The notes: generated by a model not told the origin, from the letters alone. A stretch of 9,103 nt of DNA from Rubrobacter sp. (GCA_016781885.1 JADDPM010000089.1:1-9103), one strand, 5' to 3'; counted from the first letter of the stretch, positions 1 through 7,329 are shown. A program made the numbers and translations.

Positions 1-227
1 ACCACACCGAGGAGTTCGAGGCGCAGGCCTACAACCGTTTGGAGCTAGCCAGGCAGTTCGGCGAGCGGCCCGTAGACCCGACTATCGACCCCAGGCCCGC
101 CGTGAAGAAGAAGCCGGCGAAGGCCGCCGCGGGCAAGGGCGCTAAGGGCGCAGCCAAGGCGGCGGATGGAGACGGGGCTCCGAAGAGGGCTCCCAAAAAG
201 GCGCCGAAGAAGGATACGGCGGCCTAA
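1..227 (+). CDS. nuoI: NADH-quinone oxidoreductase subunit I, C-terminal fragment
   Basis: This is the 3' end of a reading frame that enters from outside the window (first full codon at base 3) and stops at TAA 225-227. Its place directly before nuoJ, in the standard complex I order, indicates NuoI, the subunit carrying two 4Fe-4S clusters in the peripheral arm. The ferredoxin cysteine motifs lie upstream of the window, so the call rests on position and on the acidic, Glu-rich start of the fragment, which fits a NuoI C-terminus. From about base 105 the protein becomes a low-complexity tail of about 40 residues: 12 Lys and 1 Arg against 3 Asp, the rest mostly Ala, Gly and Pro. Such a basic, histone-H1-like tail is not part of the NuoI core fold. 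The stop codon abuts the nuoJ start with no spacer. Confidence 0.75.
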   Translation, partial: HTEEFEAQAYNRLELARQFGERPVDPTIDPRPAVKKKPAKAAAGKGAKGAAKAADGDGAPKRAPKKAPKKDTAA

Positions 228-782
228 GTGGTAGTCGCTTTCATCTTCCTGGCGTCGATGACCTTGCTCTGCGCAATGGGCGTGGTCCTGAGCCGGAACG
301 TAGTCCATTCGGCCCTGTTCATGTCGGGGTCTTTTTTGGGGGTGGCGGGGTTCTTCGTGATGCTCAACTCCCCGGCGCTGGCGGCGTTTCAGGTGCTCAT
401 CTACGTCGGGGCGGTTACGGTAGTGATCCTGTTCGGGATCATGTTTACGCAGCGCCCGCAGGTGCGGCGCTTCGGGTCGATCCTGCAGAGACAACGCTGG
501 TCGGGGTTCTTCGTGGCTATCGGGGTCGGGGCTTTCCTGGCTTATATGATGGGCCTTCAGAACTGGGACTACACGGAGCCGGGTAACGGACCGCGAGAGG
601 TATCGGGCCTCGGTGAGATTCTGCTCGGGGTGAACGGCGCGCCGCCGATCTTCTCGCTGCTCTTCGAGGTCATCTCGATATTGCTTCTGGTCGCGGTGAT
701 CGCGGCAATCGTGGTGAGCCGGCGAAAGACCGGCGAGGGCATAGACCGTCCGGGGAGCGACCGCGAGGAGGTGAGCCGCTGA
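228..782 (+). CDS. nuoJ: NADH-quinone oxidoreductase subunit J
   Basis: NuoJ (ND6 homologue, 184 aa) is an integral membrane subunit linking the quinone module of complex I to its proton pumps. The family signature is clear: a first helix ending in VVLSRNVVHSAL (residues 19-30), then the conserved third-helix segment around residues 54-72 (FQVLIYVGAVTVVILFGIM), where the family carries a pi-bulge thought to take part in conformational coupling. About five hydrophobic helices are visible, and the C-terminus is short and charged. GTG 228 directly follows the nuoI stop codon. Only a weak, distant Shine-Dalgarno (GAAGGA, 209-214) precedes it, so translation probably depends on ribosomes finishing nuoI. 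The stop codon overlaps the nuoK start by one base (TGATG). Confidence 0.95.
   Translation: MVVAFIFLASMTLLCAMGVVLSRNVVHSALFMSGSFLGVAGFFVMLNSPALAAFQVLIYVGAVTVVILFGIMFTQRPQVRRFGSILQRQRWSGFFVAIGVGAFLAYMMGLQNWDYTEPGNGPREVSGLGEILLGVNGAPPIFSLLFEVISILLLVAVIAAIVVSRRKTGEGIDRPGSDREEVSR
765..774 (+). promoter_or_regulatory. Strong Shine-Dalgarno of nuoK
   Basis: GAGGAGGTGA lies inside the last codons of nuoJ, 7 bases before ATG 782. It is the strongest ribosome binding site within the nuo genes here and supports ATG 782 over the internal TTG at codon 18. Confidence 0.8.
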
Positions 783-1132
783 TGCCGCCGCAGGCGCAAC
801 AGTTTCTGGATCAGCTGAACGCGACGCTGCCGTTGGAGGCGTACCTCATCGTCGGGGCGCTTATGTTCGGCATCGGGGTGTGGGGAGCACTCGTGCGGCG
901 CAACGCCGTGGTGGTGTTCATGTGTATCGAGCTGATGATAAACGCGGTCAACCTAACGCTCGTGGCTTTCGCGGACTACCTGCCGAACGCGGGCGGGGCG
1001 GGGGTTGGGTATGCGGTGCTGGTGATCGCCGTGGCAGCGGCTGAGGTCGCGGTGGGGCTGGCGATAGCGCTGGCTGTGTACCGCTCGCGCAAAACGGTGA
1101 ACGTAGACGAGATCAACCTGATGAAGGGCTAG
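782..1132 (+). CDS. nuoK: NADH-quinone oxidoreductase subunit K
   Basis: NuoK (ND4L homologue, 116 aa) is a small three-helix membrane subunit of complex I that shares a proton pathway with NuoJ and NuoN. Two buried glutamates essential in the family are present: E50 in the MCIELMINAVNL motif (E36 in E. coli) and E88 in the AAAEVAVGLAIAL motif (E72 in E. coli). The protein is about 15 residues longer than the 100-residue E. coli form, because of an N-terminal extension (residues 1-15) before the conserved LPLEAYLIV start of helix 1. The strong ribosome binding site at 765-774 supports the longer form. It overlaps nuoJ by one base and is followed by nuoL after 6 bases. Confidence 0.96.
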   Translation: MPPQAQQFLDQLNATLPLEAYLIVGALMFGIGVWGALVRRNAVVVFMCIELMINAVNLTLVAFADYLPNAGGAGVGYAVLVIAVAAAEVAVGLAIALAVYRSRKTVNVDEINLMKG

Positions 1133-1138
1133 GGGTAG

Positions 1139-3127
1139 ATGGGGCAGAGCGTATTCGGACAGCTACTTATCGCGGCCATCCCGGGCCTCCCGGCTCTGGC
1201 CTTCTTCGTGCTGGCGCTCTCCGGGCGCTACGTGAAGGAGGCGGCCCAGTACGTCGCCATCTTCGCCGTTGCACCCGCGCTGATCTTCTCCGTCTTCGCG
1301 CTGCTCGACGTGGCCGATGTTATCGGGCAGGACGGCGCGGTGCCCATAGAGTTCGCTGTCAACTGGATCGACCTCGGCGAGGGCGGCTCCTTCCCGATAG
1401 GGGTCTACATCGACGGCCTCGCGGCGGTGATGCTCGTCGTGGTGTGCTTCGTGAGCCTGATGGTGCAGCTCTACTCGGGTGCTTTTATGGAGGACGACAA
1501 ACGCTTCGCCTGGTACTACGCGGTCCTAAACCTCTTCACCGCGTCCATGCTCGGGCTCGTCCTCGCGCCGAACTTCATCGAGCTGTACATCTTCTGGGAG
1601 CTCGTCGGCCTGTGCTCGTATCTCCTGATCGGGCACTGGTTCGAGAAGCCCTCGGCGGCCAAGGCTGCGCAGAAGGCGTTCATCGTGACGCGCATAGGAG
1701 ATATGGCGCTGTTTATCGGGATAATTATGTTCTGGCGCGCTACGGGGACGACCTCTTATCAGGGGATCTCCGAGGCGGCGCAGGCCGGGTTTATCGGGGG
1801 ATCGGTCCTGACGGCGGCTATGATCCTGGTCTTCGTAGGCGCTATCGGTAAGAGCGCCCAGTTCCCGCTGCACGTATGGCTCCCGGACGCTATGGAGGGT
1901 CCGACGCCTGTCTCCGCCCTGATCCATGCAGCCACGATGGTTGCGGCGGGGGTCTACCTGGTGGGGCGCACCTACGAGATCTTCGTGCAGAGCCCGACCG
2001 CGATGCTGGTGGTGGCGTACATCGGCGGCTTCACGGCGCTGATGGCGGCAACGATGGCCCTTACGAAGAAGGACATAAAACGCGTCATCGCGTACTCGAC
2101 GGTGTCGCAGCTTGGCTACATGATGCTTGCTCTGGGGATTGGGGCCTTCACGGAAGGGTTCTTCCACCTTTATAACCACGCTTTCTTCAAGGCGCTGTTG
2201 TTCCTCGGAGCGGGGAGCATCATCTACGCGATGGACAGCTACAACATATTCGAGATGGGCGGCCTGCGGCGCAGGATGCCTATTACGTTCTGGACAATGG
2301 TGATAGCGGGGCTCTCGCTCGCGGGGATCTTCCCGCTGGCAGGCTTCTGGTCGAAGGACGCCATAGTGGCGGCGACGTTCGTGGACCATTATTACGTGCT
2401 TTTCGGGATGGCGCTCCTGACCGTATTCCTCACGGCTTTCTACATCTTCCGGGCGATCTTTGTGGCGTTCATGGGCGAGCCCAGGACCGAGGGGGCGCGG
2501 GAGGCTGTCGACCCGCCGGGGATCATGACGGGTCCGATGGTGATCCTGGCCTTCCTCGCCGTCGTGAGCGGCTGGATCGGCATCCCCGAGGGCTTCGGTT
2601 TGGGTATACGCGACTACTTCGCGGAGTTCGTGGAGCCGGGCGAGTTCGTGCAGGAGACGCTCGCCCTGGAACCGCACTCGTTCAGCTTTATCATGGCCGC
2701 ACTCTCGGTGCTCGTTGCGCTCGCGGGGATCGCGCTCGCCTACGCGCTCTACGTTCCCAAACCCGAGCGGGCGGCGGCGCTCGCGCGCAGGTTCTCGGGC
2801 GTCTACACCTTCCTCGACAAGGGCTGGTACTTCGACGATCTCTACCGCGTCCTCTTCGTGCGTCCCGCGATGGCAATCGGTCGCTTCGTGAGGCAGTTCG
2901 ACCGGCGCGCTCTGGGCGGGCTGGTCACGGGTATCGGTAGGGGCGTCTCGGGACTCGGGGAGAGGCTTCGGCCGTTGCAGAGCGGCGGGGTGCAGAACTA
3001 CGCGTTGTTCATCCTGGCGAGCGTGCTGGTGCTCGGTGTGATCGTGGGAGCGCAGTACGCCTTCCTGACGGTTGCCCTGATCGCCGGCATCTCGCTGATC
3101 GCCGTCGCGGTAGGGGGGCGCCTGTGA
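1139..3127 (+). CDS. nuoL: NADH-quinone oxidoreductase subunit L, proton-pumping
   Basis: NuoL (ND5 homologue, 662 aa) is the distal antiporter-like proton pump of complex I. Its long amphipathic lateral helix braces the membrane arm. All the key charged residues can be placed: E154 in FWELVGLCSYLLIG, D188 in RIGDMALF, K238 and H245 in the GKSAQFPLHVWLPD stretch, H263 in SALIHAATM, H347 and K351 in HAFFKALLFL, and K406/D407 in GFWSKDAIV. The C-terminal part (about residues 540-615) is charged and amphipathic, as expected for the lateral helix, and a final hydrophobic helix anchors it (about 620-660). ATG 1139 lies 6 bases after nuoK; a G-rich run at 1132-1135 is a close, weak ribosome binding site. 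The last bases overlap nuoM by 4 (GTGA). Confidence 0.97.
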   Translation: MGQSVFGQLLIAAIPGLPALAFFVLALSGRYVKEAAQYVAIFAVAPALIFSVFALLDVADVIGQDGAVPIEFAVNWIDLGEGGSFPIGVYIDGLAAVMLVVVCFVSLMVQLYSGAFMEDDKRFAWYYAVLNLFTASMLGLVLAPNFIELYIFWELVGLCSYLLIGHWFEKPSAAKAAQKAFIVTRIGDMALFIGIIMFWRATGTTSYQGISEAAQAGFIGGSVLTAAMILVFVGAIGKSAQFPLHVWLPDAMEGPTPVSALIHAATMVAAGVYLVGRTYEIFVQSPTAMLVVAYIGGFTALMAATMALTKKDIKRVIAYSTVSQLGYMMLALGIGAFTEGFFHLYNHAFFKALLFLGAGSIIYAMDSYNIFEMGGLRRRMPITFWTMVIAGLSLAGIFPLAGFWSKDAIVAATFVDHYYVLFGMALLTVFLTAFYIFRAIFVAFMGEPRTEGAREAVDPPGIMTGPMVILAFLAVVSGWIGIPEGFGLGIRDYFAEFVEPGEFVQETLALEPHSFSFIMAALSVLVALAGIALAYALYVPKPERAAALARRFSGVYTFLDKGWYFDDLYRVLFVRPAMAIGRFVRQFDRRALGGLVTGIGRGVSGLGERLRPLQSGGVQNYALFILASVLVLGVIVGAQYAFLTVALIAGISLIAVAVGGRL

Positions 3128-4584
3128 TCACTACCATAACCATCTTCTTCCCGCTGGTCGGCCTCATCCTCATGCTCCTCCTAAAGAGCGCCGACGAGAG
3201 GACGGTCCGCTACAGCGCTTTGGGCGTAGCAGCTGTGCCGCTGCTGCTCGTCACTTACATCTACTTCCGGTACGGGGGCGACCTGGACGCCTCGTCGCTC
3301 ACTCAGGGCTTCGACTGGGTCTCGTCTCTGGGTATCGGTTACCGGGTGGGGCTCGACGGCTTGGGGTTCGGGATGTTCTTCCTCTCGGCGCTGCTTACGC
3401 TCATCGCGGTGGTCGCGTCGTGGGACGTACGGGAGAACTTGAGGCAGTACTACACGATACTCTTCGTCGCAGAGCTCGGGATGCTCGGGGTCTTCGCGGC
3501 GCAGGATTTGATCCTGTTCTATATATTCTTCGAGGTCACGCTGATCCCGATGTACCTGCTCGTGGGGATCTGGGGGGACGAGAACCGGCGGCCCGCGGCC
3601 ATCAAGTTCTTCATCTTCACTTTCTTCGGGAGCACGGTGATGCTCGCGGGCTTTCTGGCCCTCGGGATCCTCTCGGGCCCAAACTTCTCTATCGAGACGC
3701 TGATCGGGAGCGGCCCGCTCTCGCGGACGGCCCAGCTCGCCGTCGCAGTGCCCATACTCTTCGGACTGCTCATAAAGGTGCCGGCAGTCCCGCTGCACAG
3801 TTGGCTTCTGGATGTCTACGTCTCCAGCCCGACGAGTACGAACGTAATGCTCTCGGGGATACTGCCGAAGCTCGGTACGTACGGCCTGATCAAAATAGCC
3901 CTTCCCCTGCTGCCGCAGGGGGTCGAGCCGTTCTTGCCGATAATCGCGGCCTTTGGGGTGGTGAACATTATCTACGGCGCCTTCGTTGCGTTTATGCAGA
4001 CGGACCTGAAGGCGCTCGTCGCCTATTCTTCCATCGGGACTCTGGGTTTCATCCTGCTCGGGATAGCGTCCGGGAACGTGCTCGGTATTAACGGCGCTGT
4101 GATGCAGCAGGTGACGCACGGCCTCTACTCAGCGCTCCTGTTCATCATCGTCGGCATCATCGCGGCCCGGACCGGGACGCGCCGCATCTCTGAGCTCGGG
4201 GGCCTGGCGGCCCGCATGCCGTGGGCCGGCGGTCTTCTAGCTTTAGGGGCGCTGGCGGCGATGGGGGTGCCCGGGCTCGCGGTCTTCGTGTCGGAGTTTA
4301 TGAGCATCATGGGCGGTTTCGTGGCGTTCCCGGTGCAGGGAACACTCGCCGCCGTCGGCATCCTGCTCGGGGCGATGTACCTCTTGCACATGCTGCGGCG
4401 TGTGATCTTTGGCCCGATAGAACGGCCGGCGGTGGCGGAGACTACTGACGCGGGACCGGTGGAGATGGCGGCGATCGTGCCGCTCGCCCTGCTGCTCCTG
4501 GTGTTGGGCATCTTCCCGAGCCTGCTAATAAACATCCAACAGCCTGCCGTGGAGCTCGTCGCGGCCGTGATAGGGGGTAGCTAG
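3124..4584 (+). CDS. nuoM: NADH-quinone oxidoreductase subunit M, proton-pumping
   Basis: NuoM (ND4 homologue, 486 aa) is the middle antiporter-like proton pump of complex I. The catalytic charges are kept: E137 in FFEVTLIPMYLLVG, K218 in LLIKVPAVPLHSWL, K249 in GILPKLGTYG, H332 in THGLYSALLF and E391 in FVSEFM. These match E. coli E144, K234, K265, H322 and E407. One stretch departs from the usual pattern: the near-universal WLPDAH motif reads WLLDVY (residues 227-232), and the helix motif SHMG or SHLG is SIGTLG (303-308). The GTG start overlaps the nuoL stop by 4 bases and has AGGGGGG at 3112-3118 as ribosome binding site. Isoleucine is coded by ATA about 12 times in 44. The stop overlaps the nuoN start by one base. 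Confidence 0.96.
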   Translation: MITTITIFFPLVGLILMLLLKSADERTVRYSALGVAAVPLLLVTYIYFRYGGDLDASSLTQGFDWVSSLGIGYRVGLDGLGFGMFFLSALLTLIAVVASWDVRENLRQYYTILFVAELGMLGVFAAQDLILFYIFFEVTLIPMYLLVGIWGDENRRPAAIKFFIFTFFGSTVMLAGFLALGILSGPNFSIETLIGSGPLSRTAQLAVAVPILFGLLIKVPAVPLHSWLLDVYVSSPTSTNVMLSGILPKLGTYGLIKIALPLLPQGVEPFLPIIAAFGVVNIIYGAFVAFMQTDLKALVAYSSIGTLGFILLGIASGNVLGINGAVMQQVTHGLYSALLFIIVGIIAARTGTRRISELGGLAARMPWAGGLLALGALAAMGVPGLAVFVSEFMSIMGGFVAFPVQGTLAAVGILLGAMYLLHMLRRVIFGPIERPAVAETTDAGPVEMAAIVPLALLLLVLGIFPSLLINIQQPAVELVAAVIGGS

Positions 4585-6017
4585 TGATTACGGCGCAGAC
4601 ATTCGTCGGGCTAATACCCGAGCTCCTGGTGTTCGTGCTCTCGATACTGGTCCTGATGGTCGGGGTCTTCGCCCCTCGCGCCACCGGCCTCGTCGCCGGG
4701 CTCGCCGCCACGACCCCGCTGGTGGCGCTTGTCGGCACGGCTGTACTTCTCTTCACCCGTTTCGAGGGGAGCTTCTTCGGCGGCGGATACGTCGTAGACG
4801 ACTTCGCGTTGTACTTCAAGCTGCTCGTGGCACTGTCCGCGTTCTTCGCGGTGCTCGCTGCCGCCCGCTGGTCTGGCGAGACCGGGGACGCCCCTGAGTA
4901 CTTCACCCTGATCCTCTCTGTGGCTTTGGGCTCGATGTTGCTCGTCTCGATGCGCGACCTCTTCGGCATCTTCGTCGCCATAGAGCTCGCGACAATACCC
5001 TCTTACGCTCTAGTCGCCTTCGACCGTTCGCGGCGCGAGAGCCCCGAGGGAGGGATGAAGTACCTGCTCACCGGCATGGTAGCGGCCTCCATACTGCTCT
5101 ACGGCATCGTTCTGATCTACGGCGCCGCAGGCTCCGCCCAGCTCGCGGACATTGCCAATACCTTCATCGGACGGCTCTCGCCTGTCGCTCTCCTCGGCCT
5201 AGTGCTGCTCGTCTCGGGCTTCGCCTTCAAGATATCTGCGGCCCCGTTCCACTTCTGGACGCCGGACGCCTACCAGGGCGCCCCAACGAGCGCCGCGGCA
5301 TTCCTCTCCGTGGCTCCGAAGGCGGCGATATTCGCGGTGCTCCTGCGTATCTTCCTCGAAGGTATGCCCGGCGCAGCCTCGACGTGGGCAGTGGTCGCGG
5401 CGGTCCTCGCGATCGTGACGATGTTCGTCGGCAACCTCTTCGCTCTGAGACAGCGCAACGTCCGGCGGATGCTCGCGTACAGCTCCGTGGCACACTCAGG
5501 TTACATTCTCGTGGCGTTCGCGGCGCTGCGCGGGGCGGGGGCGGAGACGGCGGTGCAGGCCGTTCTGATCTACTCGGCCGCCTACTTGCTGATGAACCTC
5601 GGCGCGTTCCTCGTCATAGACCTCGTCGGCGAGGAGGCTAAGAGCTACAACGGTCTCTTCAGGACGAGGCCGGGCGTGGCGCTCTCGATGGCGGTCTTTA
5701 TGGCCGCTCTCGTTGGGATACCGCCGTTGAGCGGGTTCTGGGGTAAAGCCTGGATCATACTCGCCGGCGCCCAGTCCGGCTCGACGGCTGCCTACCTCGC
5801 CGTCGGCGCGCTCGTGATAAACAGCGTCCTCTCCGTACCTTACTATTTCGGCATCATCCGCAACATGGCTTTCGAGGAGCCGGTCACGGGCGCCGGCGAG
5901 CCGAAGGGCACGGGGGCAGTCAAGTTCTCCGTCTACGCCCTCGCTATCGCCACGGCCCTCTTCTTCATAGTCGTCGGCCCGCTGGCGACGCTGGCGGGAA
6001 ACTCCGGGCTTCTGTAG
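4584..6017 (+). CDS. nuoN: NADH-quinone oxidoreductase subunit N, proton-pumping
   Basis: NuoN (ND2 homologue, 477 aa) is the antiporter-like pump nearest the quinone site of complex I. The expected residues are present: E134 in VAIELATIPSYALVAF, K161 in GGMKYLLTG, K216 in FAFKISAAPFHFWTPDAYQG, K246 in SVAPKAAIF and K388 in SGFWGKAWI. These align with E. coli E133, K158, K217, K247 and K395. The AYSSVAHSGY segment in the central helix is also typical. The GTG start overlaps the nuoM TAG by one base; AGGGGGT at 4572-4578, 5 bases upstream, is its ribosome binding site. It is the last gene of the nuo cluster, as in many bacteria: the next 160 bases are non-coding and the following gene belongs to another pathway. 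Confidence 0.96.
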   Translation: MITAQTFVGLIPELLVFVLSILVLMVGVFAPRATGLVAGLAATTPLVALVGTAVLLFTRFEGSFFGGGYVVDDFALYFKLLVALSAFFAVLAAARWSGETGDAPEYFTLILSVALGSMLLVSMRDLFGIFVAIELATIPSYALVAFDRSRRESPEGGMKYLLTGMVAASILLYGIVLIYGAAGSAQLADIANTFIGRLSPVALLGLVLLVSGFAFKISAAPFHFWTPDAYQGAPTSAAAFLSVAPKAAIFAVLLRIFLEGMPGAASTWAVVAAVLAIVTMFVGNLFALRQRNVRRMLAYSSVAHSGYILVAFAALRGAGAETAVQAVLIYSAAYLLMNLGAFLVIDLVGEEAKSYNGLFRTRPGVALSMAVFMAALVGIPPLSGFWGKAWIILAGAQSGSTAAYLAVGALVINSVLSVPYYFGIIRNMAFEEPVTGAGEPKGTGAVKFSVYALAIATALFFIVVGPLATLAGNSGLL

Positions 6018-6019
6018 GA

Positions 6020-6074
6020 GCGCGAAGCCGCGCGGCCCCGGCGAGTCCAGGAGAGACTGTCTGGAACTTCGCGC
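6020..6074 (+). terminator. Inverted repeat after nuoN, possible transcript-end hairpin
   Basis: GCGCGAAG (6020-6027) and CTTCGCGC (6067-6074) are perfect 8-bp complements starting 3 bases after the nuoN stop. The 39 bases between them contain a second hairpin, TCCAGG (6046-6051) with TCTGGA (6060-6065; one G-U pair), and the palindrome CCGCGCGG (6028-6035). No T-run follows, so this is not a classic intrinsic terminator. It could be a factor-dependent stop or an RNA 3'-end stabiliser for the nuo transcript. Confidence 0.35.
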
Positions 6075-6097
6075 CGTCGGCTCGTAGTTGCTACAAG

Positions 6098-6127
6098 TTG
6101 TCACCACGAAACGCAAAGAACTTTAAT
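6098..6127 (+). promoter_or_regulatory. Candidate sigma70-type promoter for the nucleotidyltransferase gene
   Basis: TTGTCA (6098-6103) and TTTAAT (6122-6127) each match the -35 and -10 consensus at 5 of 6 positions, with an 18-base spacer. They lie in a locally AT-richer stretch of otherwise GC-rich DNA, in the right place to start a new transcript after the nuo operon. This would give a 5' leader of roughly 40-45 bases. A second -10-like hexamer, TGTAAT (6160-6165), has no partner -35 at a good distance. Confidence 0.5.
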
Positions 6128-6177
6128 CCAGTTTGCTCTAGCCGCAGATCGCTACTTCGTGTAATCTTCCCGCTGCT

Positions 6178-7278
6178 ATGAAGGCTATCGTTCTGGTTGG
6201 GGGACAGGGAAGCCGGCTGCGGCCGATTACCTACGACGTCCCGAAGGCTATGGTTCCCTTGAGGAACCGTCCTTTCATGGCCTTTATGGTCGAGTTCTTG
6301 AGGGCGGGCGGGCTCGGGGGGGCGGTGCTGTCTTTGGGCTACCTGCCGGACCCTATCCAAGAGTACTTCGACGGACGCAACCTCGACGGGTTTTCGATAG
6401 ATTACGCGGTCGAGGATCGGGCGCTCGGGACGGCTGGTGGAATTAAGAACGCAGAGGAGTATCTGGACGGCGGGCCGGTCGTGGTGGTAAACGGGGACGT
6501 GCTCTCTGGGGTGCGGCTCAGCGAGGCCATCGCGAAGCACAAGGAGTCGGACGCTCTGGCGACGATCACGCTGACAAGCGTCGAGGACCCCACAGCCTAC
6601 GGGCTCGTCGAGGTGGATCACGACATGCTGGTGCGCCGCTTCCTGGAGAAGCCCGCAGCCGACGAGGTGACGACGAACCTCATCAACGCCGGTATCTACG
6701 TGCTGGAGCCTGAGGTATTGAATATGATACCCGCCGGTCGGGAGTTCTCTATCGAGCGCGAGATCTTCCCGTATCTCCAGGCCGAGGGGCGTCTGCGAGC
6801 GTACGTCTCCAGTTCCTACTGGAAGGACATCGGTACCCCGAGGAGCTACCTCGCCGCCTCCCACGACGTCCTCTCCGGGGCCGTCGGCGCGGGGGAGAGC
6901 TTCGATTTTCTACAGGTCGCTCCCTCCGCCGAGATAGGTAAGGGGGTAAAGGTTCTGCCGCCGGTCTCCGTGGCTCCTGGATGCGTCCTGGAGAACGGGG
7001 CCACGGTTGGGGGGCGCTCCTCGCTCGGGCGGGGGTGCAGGATCGGGGAGGACGCCATCGTAGAGGGGAGTATTCTCTTCGACGGGGCGGAGGTTGAGAC
7101 CGGAGCCGTGGTGCGCGGCTCCATCATCGGTCCCGGTGCCCGTGTCGGACAGGACGCCATCGTCCGCGGCCTCTCGGTCCTCGGCGCTCGGTGCGTCGTC
7201 GGCGAGGGGAACGTCCTGGATCAGGGCGTGCGGATCAATCCAGGTGTCGTTCTGCCGCCCAGGAGCATGAGCTTTTAA
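6178..7278 (+). CDS. Sugar-1-phosphate nucleotidyltransferase, probably mannose-1-phosphate guanylyltransferase
   Basis: This cytoplasmic enzyme (366 aa) joins a nucleoside triphosphate to a sugar-1-phosphate, releasing pyrophosphate. Residues 1-235 form the Rossmann-like NTP-transferase domain: GGQGSRLRP (8-16) with K23 binds the nucleotide, RALGTAGG (81-88) contacts the base and sugar, D107 in VNGDVLSG binds metal, and EKPA (157-160), NAG (170-172) and KDIGTP (216-221) complete the site. Residues about 250-360 are hexapeptide repeats of a left-handed beta-helix (for example IGKGVKV, IGEDAIV, VGQDAIV). Length and layout resemble actinobacterial GDP-mannose pyrophosphorylases, but dTTP- or UTP-using relatives share these motifs, so the nucleotide and sugar are inferred. 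ATG 6178 fits the canonical MKAIVLVGG start, yet no Shine-Dalgarno is visible. The gene appears to be monocistronic or to lead comF. Confidence 0.85.
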   Translation: MKAIVLVGGQGSRLRPITYDVPKAMVPLRNRPFMAFMVEFLRAGGLGGAVLSLGYLPDPIQEYFDGRNLDGFSIDYAVEDRALGTAGGIKNAEEYLDGGPVVVVNGDVLSGVRLSEAIAKHKESDALATITLTSVEDPTAYGLVEVDHDMLVRRFLEKPAADEVTTNLINAGIYVLEPEVLNMIPAGREFSIEREIFPYLQAEGRLRAYVSSSYWKDIGTPRSYLAASHDVLSGAVGAGESFDFLQVAPSAEIGKGVKVLPPVSVAPGCVLENGATVGGRSSLGRGCRIGEDAIVEGSILFDGAEVETGAVVRGSIIGPGARVGQDAIVRGLSVLGARCVVGEGNVLDQGVRINPGVVLPPRSMSF

Positions 7279-7279
7279 T

Positions 7280-7307
7280 AGCTGGTCAGCCTTTCTGCTA
7301 GCCAGCT
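7280..7307 (+). repeat. Imperfect hairpin between the nucleotidyltransferase gene and comF
   Basis: AGCTGG (7280-7285) pairs perfectly with CCAGCT (7302-7307). The stem continues through a T-G wobble and a mismatch to AGC (7288-7290) with GCT (7297-7299), leaving the loop CTTTCT. It starts 2 bases after the upstream stop codon. No T-run follows directly, so terminator function is uncertain; the sequence resembles the AGCTGACAGC-type repeats on both sides of comF. Confidence 0.4.
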
Positions 7308-7329
7308 TGTCGGCAAAAATATTTGACAG

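Noticed and set aside
833..835. TTG at codon 18 as the true nuoK start, giving a standard-length protein
   Set aside because: The strong GAGGAGGTGA site lies 7 bases before ATG 782, whereas nothing comparable precedes the TTG.
1526..2677. Long 383-codon reading frame on the minus strand opposite nuoL
   Set aside because: It is rich in Arg, His, Glu and Asp with no recognisable domain, and lies fully opposite a well-conserved gene. It is a codon-bias shadow of GC-rich DNA.
3181..4119. 312-codon minus-strand frame opposite nuoM
   Set aside because: Same charged, low-complexity composition and full overlap with conserved nuoM; no ribosome binding site or family resemblance.
6091..6864. 257-codon minus-strand frame covering the nucleotidyltransferase promoter region
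   Set aside because: No domain is recognisable and most of it lies opposite the catalytic domain of the conserved gene.
7323..7328. Perfect TTGACA just before the comF start
   Set aside because: No -10 hexamer lies 16-19 bases downstream (7346-7351 reads ACAAAC), and a start there would fall inside the coding region.
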